Under the pieces are notes generated by a model. It was given only the letters and a program-made list of their open reading frames with translations, searched no databases and was not told the DNA's origin. A DNA stretch of 64,000 nt, taken from contig CM043952.1 of the NCBI GenBank assembly GCA_014529385.2, forward strand, positions 151,305,057 to 151,369,056, read 5' to 3'. Position 1 is the first letter of the stretch; every line of letters starts with the position of its first letter. The stretch is from Adiantum capillus-veneris (Eukaryota > Streptophyta > Polypodiopsida > Polypodiales > Pteridaceae). Below are positions 24,801 to 32,674 of the stretch, piece by piece. The position numbers and the translations under genes were made by a program.

Positions 24801-25781
24801 AGTTGGTTGATCCTTATTTTGTATGTGGATGACATGTTGATTGCTGGCAAGCACTTGGAACAAATTTCAGTTTTGAAGTCAAAGATGGCAAAATCGTTTG
24901 ACATGAAAGACATGGGTGAGGCAAGTCATATACTTGGTATGCGCATTGAGAGAGACAGATCAAAGAAGTTGATTTGGTTATCTCAAACAGAGTATATTGA
25001 CAAGGTTTTGCAACGTTTCAATATGGAGAAGGGAAAGGCATTGAGTGTTCCATTGCCACCATATGTGAAACTTAGCAAACAAGATTGTCCTGTGTCTGAG
25101 GAAGAACAGGCTGAAATGGATAAGATTCGATATGTGTCTGCAGTGGGTAGTTTGATGTATGCAATGATTGCTACTCGCCCAGACATTGCATTTGCAGTGG
25201 GAGTAGTAAGTCGATACATGTCAAACCCAGGCAAGAAACATTGGGAGGCAGTGAAAGGAATATTGAGATACCTGAAAGCTACAAAGAGTATGCGTATATG
25301 CTATGGGAGTCAGGAGCTAAGTGTAAAGGGTTGTACAGACTCAGATTATGCAGGTGACTTAGACAACCGAAGGTCTACGTCAGGGTATGTCTTTACATTG
25401 GCTGGTGGAGCAGTATCATGGCGTTCTAGATTACAAGATTGTGTTACTCAGTCTACTACAAAGGCTGAATATGTTGCAGCATCAGATGCATGCAAAGAAT
25501 CAATTTGTCTTAATCGACTAGTAACAGATTTGGGAATCAAAGAAGAGATGCCTGTGTTATATTGTGATAGTCAAAGTGCTATACAATTGGCTCGCAATCC
25601 AGTTTATCACTCAAAGACAAAGCATGTGGATGTGAAGTATCATTTCATCAGGGAAATGCTCAAGGATAAGCAACTTCAGCTTGTCAAAGTTCACACCACA
25701 GAAAATCCTGCTGATCTACTTACAAAAGGACTTCCCTTAGAGAGCTTTGCGCATTTTTGCAAGCAGTTAGGTGTAGGGTAG
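21870..25781 (+). CDS. Copia gag-pol polyprotein (1303 codons open)
   Basis: One open frame encodes all retrotransposition functions. In order: Gag; a CCHC zinc knuckle at residues 206-219 (CYHCGKKGHMKRDC); aspartic protease with DSGA at 296; integrase with an HHCC region from 424 (HSRLGH, then CEHC) and catalytic D485, D548 and E584; reverse transcriptase with YVDD at 985-988; and RNase H (GCTDSDYAGD, STTKAEYVA, YCDSQSA). All catalytic residues seen are intact. The natural start is probably the ATG at 21783, in frame 29 codons upstream, but a TAG at 21858-21860 interrupts that reading, so 21870 is only the next ATG. The host may read through, or this copy may lack the first Gag residues. Confidence 0.93.
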   Translation: MLVQKKQIKPIKLKGIKPEDMDEDEWSEMDELALSTIMLTLAESVYFNVADEMSAYQAWLKLSDLYEKQSAASQVYWLKKLVDLKMKEGTPMSNHLNEFNTIYSQLSAQGVKFDEPVRAMFLLITLPESWDTFRTSLSNFAPPDGLNIAGVEGSLLTEETNRKTMDKGKGTTLVVRGRTKEKYKGGKRNQSRSKSRSAKGKSDIECYHCGKKGHMKRDCREWKAEKGKEKAEDHGEKNKSSVKIQEINVTNTAAVTNTVAVDDSLVSGDIYFLKNTMDSALLTASDGNALSDWIIDSGASLHVSPNKEWFTSYVPTKDHVRLGNGKTCEILGVGDVQLKFQNSSSFTLKNVRHVPAITKSLISTGLLDDAGYVTTFGQNMWKISKGSMTVAHGVKSGGLYMIYVSNVSKNVINVTEHPNVSLWHSRLGHMSKKGMEILSRSGYLPGFSFNDFEFCEHCLYGKQTQQPHKHRSSRRDTQLALVHSDLCAPMPNLSLGGASYCMTFIDDYSRKVWVYFLKHKDEAFSVFKTFVTLVENQSGKKLKCLRTDNGGEYVSKAFQDFCESKGIKRELTAPYNPPQNGVAERMNRTIQEKVRSMLSNAQLPNGFWAEAVSTAVHLVNRSPSKVLQKDSVPEMVWSGKMPSYKHLRVFGYEAYTHVPKEFRNKLEPKSRKCIFLGYGNSGEMGYRLWDPKSRKVVRSNDVHFNESKYHSKPERVEEIRRVVFQEDGPARARQNVRAQEEQGQDRVEPQVVAEPEPPIVRRSGRVMRPPDSFVPSMNYVMLTNCNEPSCYKEAVQMKDSGNWQLAMQSEMTALHKNQTWKLVKLPRGKKALPCKWVYRYKITAHDSQPKYKARLVAKGFKQEQGIDFDEVFSPVVKMTTLRCFLALVAILDLVLHQMDVKTAFLHGDLDVEIYMQQQEGFVEKGKEDWVCQLLKSLYGLKQSPRAWYHKFHKFMLSQGYKRSEFDHCLYTKKAKDGSWLILILYVDDMLIAGKHLEQISVLKSKMAKSFDMKDMGEASHILGMRIERDRSKKLIWLSQTEYIDKVLQRFNMEKGKALSVPLPPYVKLSKQDCPVSEEEQAEMDKIRYVSAVGSLMYAMIATRPDIAFAVGVVSRYMSNPGKKHWEAVKGILRYLKATKSMRICYGSQELSVKGCTDSDYAGDLDNRRSTSGYVFTLAGGAVSWRSRLQDCVTQSTTKAEYVAASDACKESICLNRLVTDLGIKEEMPVLYCDSQSAIQLARNPVYHSKTKHVDVKYHFIREMLKDKQLQLVKVHTTENPADLLTKGLPLESFAHFCKQLGVG

Positions 25782-25858
25782 TACATCACTTCTCTACATC
25801 TCTTGTATATTAGCTTGTATAGTAGCTTATCTCACACTTAAAGTACCACATTGGACTT

Positions 25859-25870
25859 TAAGTGGGAGGT
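25859..25870 (+). other. Copia polypurine tract
   Basis: TAAGTGGGAGGT directly precedes the 3' LTR; it primes plus-strand synthesis. Confidence 0.85.
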
Positions 25871-26062
25871 TGTTGGGGTATAAAGCCCAATGTGGTCGCC
25901 CAGGTAAGTGGGCGGGCCGCCAGGTATGTACACATATTCTTTTGTAAAAACCTAATAAGAACTCACTATGCTCTACACATTACAGTAGAGTGAGTTCACC
26001 ATATTGTCGTACTCTTCTTCTCGCACTCTCTCTCGCGTCGCACTTCCGCTCGTACTCCTTCA
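25871..26062 (+). repeat. 3' LTR of the copia element
   Basis: 192 bp, TGTTGGGG to CCTTCA, followed by the CATCT target duplication and resumed palindromic-repeat sequence. Confidence 0.97.
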
Positions 26063-27528
26063 CATCTTATGACCCTAAGGACACAAGGTGCCCTGTATGT
26101 TTTAAAGAAACCATTCATGACAGTTTTTTGGCAACCTAGGGACCTAGGTCCATAGGGTGCTCTCTATGCCAGTAAAAAACACTATTTTCTCTATATTGAG
26201 GAGACCTTGTGGGCTCAAGGCCATAGGGTCCCCTCTATGCTAGTAAGAACCTCTATTATCTGTATATTGACACCATGTGGCCTGAAGGCCAGAGGGTTCC
26301 CTCTATGGTAGTAAGAAGCTCTCTATGCTCTTTGCTCTATGCTCTACATAGAGATCCTATGGCCCGAAGGCCACAAGGTGCCCTCATTGTTTCAGATGGA
26401 AAGTAGGACACCTTGTGACCCTAGGGAACATAGGGAATCCTATGGCCCTTGAGATTGTAGATTGTCACCCTATGGCCCTTGGACCACAAGGTCTTTAGAT
26501 GGGACAGAGGGCATCCAAGGGCCCGAGGGTGTCCTACGTACATAGGATACACCATGGTGCATATTAACGGGCACCATGGCAGCCCCATGCACCTAGGGCT
26601 CTACGGCCATAGGATCTCCAAAAGGAACATAGGGAATCATATGGCCCTTGCGATTGTACATTACCACCCTATGGCACTTGGTCCATAGGGTCTTCAGATG
26701 GAATGTAGGGCACCTTGTGACCCTAGGGAACATAGGGAATCCTATGGCCCTTCAGATTGTAGGTTGTCACCCTATGGCCCTTGGGCCACAAGGTCTCTAG
26801 ATGGGACGTAGGTCACCCTGTGATCCTATGGATATAGGGCCATAGGATCTCCAAAAAAAACATATGGAACCCTATGGCCCTTGAGATTGTACAAATACAC
26901 CCTATGGCCCTTGGGCCACAAGGTCTCAAGATGGAACATAGGGCACCTTTGATCCTATGGCCATAGGTTCCTTATGTTCCTTTTGGAGATTTTATGGCAC
27001 TAGGGCCATAGGATCTTCAGAAGGAACATAGGGAACCATATGGCCCTTGAGATTGTACATTGCCATCCTATGGCCCTTGGGCCACAGTGTCTCTTGATGG
27101 GACATAGGGCACCCTGTGATCCTATGTCCGTAGGGCCCTATGTTCCTTTTGGAGATCCTATGGCCCAAGGACCATAGGATCTCCAAAAGGAACATAGGGA
27201 ACCCTGTGATCCTATGTCCGTAGGGCCATATGTTCATTTTGGAGATCCTATGGCTCGAGGACCATAGGATCTCCAAAAGGAACATAGGGAATCCTATGGC
27301 CCTTGAGATTGTACATTCCCACACTATGGCCCTTGGGCCACAAGGTCTCCAATAGGTCACCCTTTGATCCTATGGCTCTAGGTTCTTTATGTTGCTTTTG
27401 GAGATTCTATGGCCTTAGTGCCACCCTATCTCCAAAAGGAACATAGGGAACCCTATGGCCCTTGAGATTGTACATTGCCACCCTAAGGCCCTTGGGCCAC
27501 AAGGTCTCTAGATCGGACATAGAGCACC
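26063..27528. repeat. Palindromic-repeat array 6
   Basis: The first 330 bp continue array 5. From about 26390 a different subfamily takes over, with cores CCTATGGCCCTTGGGCCACAAGG and linkers GAGATTGTACATTGCCACC and CTCCAAAAGGAACATAGGGA. Several linkers are themselves arranged as inverted pairs around cores, forming long hairpins such as 27136-27199. Confidence 0.9.
27136..27199. repeat. Perfect 28-bp-arm hairpin
   Basis: 27136-27163 is the exact reverse complement of 27172-27199, with an 8-nt spacer (CCCAAGGA). An imperfect second copy follows at about 27221-27285. Confidence 0.95.
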
Positions 27529-28292
27529 TGTTAAGTATGGATCCTGATTTACCCTTGTAATTTTCTGTGGTAAAAGCGCACATTTGTAAGGCCCCCATTA
27601 TGAGGAGAAGCCATCGTGCGTGAAGGAAAATCACTCACCGGAAACCAAAATTTTCACGAACAAGAATCAGGGGCAACTTTAAAGGCCTTGGAGGCGGAGG
27701 CCCCCGAGACTTTTTTTTTCGCCGGAATATTATGGCCGGACGGCGGTCGGAAAGTGGTCGGAAAACAACCGGTCGGTTGGCCGGTGGCCGGTAGTCAATG
27801 GCCAATGGCCGGTGGTCGGAAGTCAATGGCCGGTGGCCGGTGGCCGAATTCAAAAGCGGACTTGTCTTCTCAAGGGCGGCCACACATGGGCGGATTGGAG
27901 GGTCCGATTTGGACTTATTCGCACAAGGGCGGCTACACATGGCTGTCTCTCATAAGAGAGGGCAACCCTTTTGGCCTATAAACGGAGGCCATTTCTACAC
28001 ACATTTCATAGTGTGAAGTTGATGCAACAAGGTGAGTGTGAGGTGGTGAGAGTGAAGCAAGGCGGGAGCTCCATTAAGGGTATAATCCCTTTGTAAACTA
28101 CTTCTTGTTTTGAAGTACTAAAGCCATTGAGTGGCTGCTTTCCCGTGGACGTAGCCCACATTGGGTGAACCACGTATATCGTGTGTACTCTCTTTCTCTC
28201 TCTCTACTCTATAATCTCGTGTATATAAATCTGTCTCTCTCCATTAAGTAATCTACTCAATTATCTATTTAGCTACGTCTTATTTCCTAACA
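27529..28292 (+). mobile_element. Solo LTR, 764 bp
   Basis: It starts TGTTAAGTATGG and ends CCTAACA (terminal inverted repeat TGTTA/TAACA) and is flanked by the 5-bp duplication GCACC (27524-27528 and 28293-28297). Removing it restores a continuous palindromic-repeat unit. A TATAAA at about 27978 fits an LTR promoter, and the region before it has GGCCGGTGGCCGG-type short repeats. No internal region is attached, so it is a recombination remnant. The strand is inferred from the TATA box. Confidence 0.88.
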
Positions 28293-28520
28293 GCACCATG
28301 TGATCCTATGGCCATAGTGCCATATATATGTTTTGGAGATCCTATGGCCCTATTTCCACAGGATCTTCAATAGGAACATAGGGAACCCTATGACCCTTGA
28401 GATTGTACATTGGCACCCTATGGCCAGATGGGACATTGGTCACCCTATAGTACGATGTGAGACCGCCCTATGGCCTTATGGTCATAGGGTGCCTTAGGGC
28501 CATATGTTACTCTTTAGTAT
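28293..28520. repeat. Palindromic-repeat array 6, continued
   Basis: The same subfamily as before the solo LTR (CCCTATGGCCTTATGGTCATAGGGTG and related cores), fading out by about 28520. Confidence 0.85.
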
Positions 28521-30044
28521 GAGGTGAAACCCTATGTAGCCACACCCTGTCTGCCCTTCTAAAGATTCAATGTCTAGTTTTATTTTAGTGTGACTAAAAA
28601 TGAATTTAAAGAAACTATATTACACCATATCTTACAAGCGCATATAGTGTACACTTTCTTTCCCACCTTCTTGCCTCTTTTTTTTTCCCATCCTCCAGCC
28701 CCGAACTGAACCCTAATCCATCCTCATACAATAGTGTGCTCTACTCGTCCTCTTACAACGTGTGCCCAACTCCCCACAACCCAATTACAGGTATCCATAG
28801 TTTCAGTATTTTCTGTAGTTATTGTCTTTTGCATTTGCAGGTTAATAATTTTTTGTTGTAATTAGAGATTTTTGCAATTAGAGTTTTACAATTTTACAGT
28901 ATTAGGTCACTTATGAGGAGTTTTCTGTTTTACAGATTTAGGTCCCTAAAAAGAGTTTTTCATTTTACAAATTTAGGTCCCTAATTAGTGTCTTCTGTTT
29001 TATATTTTTAGGTCTCTAATTAGAGTATTCTGTGTTACAGTTTTAGATCTCTAATTAGAGATTTTTCTGTTTTATAGTTCTACAGTCTACAGTTTTACAG
29101 TTTTTGAGATGTAATTAATGATTTTTGTTTATTGTTCTAGAGAGAGGTGATTCACAACTTAGCTAAAACGTAATTAGGTTAAGAACATTTAAAACCGAAT
29201 TAAGCAAAAAGATTAGGGTTTCTACAGGTTACCTCTGAGTAAATCTGTGTTTGATGAAAACCGGCTGCAGCAGTAGCAAGCAGTAACTTAGGTGTGTTGA
29301 GGCCGCGATGATGATGGTAACAGATCTGTGTTTGGGAGGTCGCGACAACAGTCCTTCTGTTGAAGGTTGTGGCGATGGCTTCGCGTAGATCTGTGTGCGC
29401 GTTGCAACGATGGCGTAGAACTATATTCGTAGGGAGAGAGGGAGAGAGAGACAAAGAAAGACAAGCTCTGTGCAGGTTTCTGTGTAGGTTTCGAGCAAGA
29501 AACGAGAGAGAGAAAGAGAGCGATAGCGCGGAAAAAATTGTGGTAGAGAGAGAAGAGAGAGATAAGGTTAGTTACGTTAGGTTAGAAATTCAAAATTCAA
29601 ATTTTGAATATAGGGGTTGTTCTCACGGGTTTGCAGTCGAGATTACTAGAGTTCTAAGCTTTGTGCGAAAATGAGACATAGCTCGTCGGCTCCGAAATTG
29701 AAAGAGCTTTTATAAATTTTTTTTAAAAAAAGAGTATGGAAAAAAAAAAGTTGGTGCAAGGCTTTGTCAATGTCCATATCTTTGTAGTACGAGTGGAACG
29801 ACACCCATGAAGCAAAATTTGACTTCAGAATCAAAATCTGCATAGTAAAAAATACACTAAAAATAGCTAAATTTTAAAAAAATTATCCTGAAAATTGTGC
29901 GCTATTTTTTTGTCCGATATCAATAAGTGTATTTGAAAACCCATTATGACAAAGTTTGTCGTAGCGTAAAAATTATTTTTTAAATTTATGCCACTTGCGG
30001 ATATCCCTTGAATGGCCGAAATTATTATGAAGACACCTCAGCCA
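28521..30044. other. Unique region between oppositely oriented repeat arrays
   Basis: It holds a degenerate tandem repeat of about 40-45 bp at 28860-29115 (TTAGGTCCCTAATTAGAG alternating with TTCTGTTTTACAG), a purine-rich GAGAGA stretch at 29430-29560 and AT-rich sequence. ORFs of up to 104 codons have no recognisable domain and biased composition. No gene is supported. Confidence 0.5.
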
Positions 30045-31480
30045 CCCCTGGGCTCACACCATAGGACGGCAATGTTGGAGGTCAAGGATCAAAGCGTGCA
30101 CTTAGTTCCATTTGAAAATCCTATGTCCTAGGGTTTTCTTCTTCTATCTTGTGAGATCCTTGTGGCCCTACGGTGGCAATGTGAAATCTTGTGGACCTAG
30201 GGCCATAGGGTGGCAATGTATAAGCTCAAGAGCCATAAGTTGCCCTATATTCCATTTGGAAATCCTGTGGCCCTAGGGTTTAGGGGCGACAATAGATAAG
30301 CTCCAATACATAGCCCTATGTTCCAGTTGGAGATCCTATGGCCCTAGGTCCACGATAATGTATAAGCTCAAGAGCCATACCTTGCCCTACTTTGTAGTTG
30401 GAGATCCTATGGCCCTAGGGTCATGGGGTGGCAATATGTAAGCTCAAGGGCCATAGGGTGCCACATGTCCCATATGGAGATTCTACGACCCTAGGACCAT
30501 GGGGTGGCAATGTATAAGCTCAATGGCCATACATTGCCTATGTTCCATTCGGAAATCCTATGGCCCTAGGGTAATGGGGTGGCAATGTATAAGCTCAAGG
30601 GCCATACATTGCGTATGTTCCATTTGGAAATCCTATGGCCCTAGGGTCATGGGGTGCCACATGTCCCATATAGAGATCCTATGGCCCTAGGGCCATGGGG
30701 CTGCATTGATATCTTGGCCACCCTTGAAATCGAACCCTTGAGCTTAGGGGCCTTAGGTTCTCTTATTGTATGTTGTGAGATCTTGTGGCCCTAGGGCCAT
30801 AGGGTGGCAATGTATAAGCTCAAGGGCCATACATTGCCTATGTTCCATTTGGAAATCCTATGGCCCTAGGGGGTGGCAATGTATAAGCTCAAGGGCCATA
30901 GGGTGCCACATGTTCCATATAGAGATCCTATGGCCCTAGGGCCATGGGGCTCATTGATATCTTGGACACCTTTGACATCGTGGCCATAGGTTGTCTTTTT
31001 GTATGTTTTGAAGTCTTGTGGCCCTAGGGCCATAGGGTGTCAATGATCACACCCTTGGGCTTAGGGCCATAGGTTGTCTTTTTTTATGTTTTGAAGTCTT
31101 GTGGCCCTAGAGCCATAGAGTGTCAATGCTCACACCCTTGGGCTTAGGGCCATAGATTGTCTTAATGTATGTTTTTAAGTCTTGTGGCCCTAGGGCCATA
31201 GGGTGTCAATGTATAAGCTCAAGGGCCATACGTTGCCCTATGTTCCATTTGGAAATCCTATAGCCCTAGGGTCATGGGGTTGCAATGTATAAGCTCAAGG
31301 GCCATACATTGTCGTATGTTTCATATGCCAATCCTATGGCCCTAGGGTCATGGGGTTGCAATGTATAAGCTCAAGGGCCATACATTGTTGTATGTTTCAT
31401 TTGGAGATCTTATGGCCCTAGGGTCATGGGGTGCCATAGGATGTATATATACTTGACATGAAAATCCGTGAGGTGATCTC
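30045..31480. repeat. Palindromic-repeat array 7 (reverse orientation of array 6)
   Basis: Units of about 110-120 bp read CCTATGGCCCTAGGGTCATGGGGTG, GGCAATGTATAAGCTCAAGG, GCCATACATTGCC, then TATGTTCCATTTGGAAAT. Elements such as GGCAATGTA...CTCAAGGGCCATAGGG and TATGTTCC are reverse complements of those in 26390-27528. Confidence 0.9.
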
Positions 31481-31737
31481 GAGGACAACCCTATGGCCTT
31501 CAGGCCTTAGGGAGCTAATATAGAGCAAATATGCTTTATACCGGCATAGAGAGCTATGGCCCAGGGGCCATAGCAAAACAATGACGGTTTTTTGGAAACA
31601 ATGAGGGCGCCTTGTGGTCTAGGGGCCATAGAAAGTCAACATAGATCATAGAGCATAGACGATAGAGCATAGAGCACAAAGAGATTCTTAGTAGCATAGA
31701 GGGAACCCTATGACCTTCAGGCCACAGGGTGCTTCTC
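31481..31737. repeat. Palindromic repeat, reverse orientation of array 5
   Basis: It contains AACAATGAGGGCGCCTTGTGG, TAGAGCATAGAGCA and TTCTTAGTAGCATAGAGGGA. These are reverse complements of the CCTCATTGTTTT, TGCTCTATGCTCTA and TCCCTCTATGCTAGTAAGAA linkers of array 5. The array ends abruptly at about 31737. Confidence 0.85.
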
Positions 31738-31839
31738 ATGAAACACCCACATACATACTTGTTATGCTTTATGCTACGTAAATCAATATAATCTACAAGT
31801 GGTTTGTTTAACAATTATTCTTGCAATCTTCTTGCAGGT

Positions 31840-32590
31840 ATGGCTAATTTCAATCATGGTGATAGAGTGTGCATGTTTGTATGCGACACAAAAGGTTGCC
31901 ATTGGGACTATATTTGAAATAAATCCAAGTGCATATTTTTTTGGCATGCTTACTGGGGAAGGCAATGTATCCGTGTCAGTTGATTTGTGTTTTGAAAAGA
32001 AATAACTCATCCCTTTTCCAACAATGGATGCATTGACAGTGGGAGATGCTTTTCATAGTATTGTGAAATGGAGTAGTGGGTTGTTGCAACATATAAATGA
32101 GATGCAGTACAAAGGGGCTTCTATGCATGAGGCTGACGAAGCAGAAGGAGCATTGGATGAACAATGTAATGGAATGAGCTACAGAGAGGTTTGGAAGTAT
32201 AAGAGGGTTCAACTTTGGGATGAAAGAAAAACACATGTAGTAGCCGAAGGGGTTGTCATGTACGTCTGTCCGTTTGACTCTGTAAACTTTGGTGAGCTAG
32301 GTGAAGATAACATTGGTATTGGTATCGAAACATCCTATGCAGATGAGGATACTATTTCTACAAAAGACAGTGTATGCAGCATTAATTTAGTTTGTTGGCC
32401 TATCAAGAGAGTGACAACTATGGATGGAAAAGAATTTTTATGCTATGAGGATCTACATGCTATGCATGCGTTACAAGACACATGCATTGAATCAGATTAT
32501 TTGGTAGAGCCTATTTCAAAAAAGCGAAAATATTGCTTTGTAAATAGGAAGCCAAAAATGTCAGTGAAAGCTTCTAAGAGATCCAATTAA
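31840..32590 (+). pseudogene. Transposon accessory gene with two repeated domains
   Basis: After a CTTGCAG acceptor, ATG at 31840 opens MANFNHGDRVCMF; one frameshift near 31890 leads into KVAIGTIFEINPSAYFFG, then GEGNVSVSVD and LTVGDAFHSIVKWSSGLL. In the next frame (32024-32590, 188 codons) a second version follows: HVVAEGVVMYVCPFDSVNFG, GEDNIGIGIE and SINLVCWPIKRV. The pattern xVAxGxV...G..GE..V.V.V...T.GDA....W resembles the small domain of plant CACTA-type accessory proteins (DUF8039-like, from memory). The C-terminus is basic (SKKRKYCFVNRKPK). It lies 84 bp upstream of, and parallel to, the transposase-like gene, suggesting one mobile element. It is broken by the frameshift and by an in-frame stop at about 32003. 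Confidence 0.5.
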
Positions 32591-32674
32591 GCATCTCTAG
32601 CATTTGTCGAGCTTGTTTCAACCATAGATTGTTGTTCCAAAAGGTGTTGTCAATATGCCAATCGAGATAAGGTC

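Larger units (their letters stand above)
20563..26062 (+). mobile_element. Full-length Ty1/copia retrotransposon
   Basis: A complete 5500-bp element. It has two 192-bp LTRs starting TGTTGGGG and ending CCTTCA, a PBS, one long gag-pol frame and a PPT, and it is flanked by the 5-bp target duplication CATCT (20558-20562 and 26063-26067). The order PR, INT, RT, RNase H is that of Ty1/copia. It inserted into a palindromic-repeat array. The two LTRs differ at only three positions (all C/T or G/A), so insertion is recent. Confidence 0.97.

Noticed and set aside
27616-28016. ORFs of 121, 101 and 72 codons
   Set aside because: They lie inside the solo LTR, overlap on both strands and are made of GGCCGGTGGCC repeats.
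29360-29674. 104-codon ORF, Arg/Glu-rich
   Set aside because: Composition comes from a GAGAGA-rich stretch, with no domain or splice context.
3880-31737. CRISPR array
   Set aside because: The spacers are themselves conserved repeats, unit length varies, and the context is a plant genome with no cas genes.
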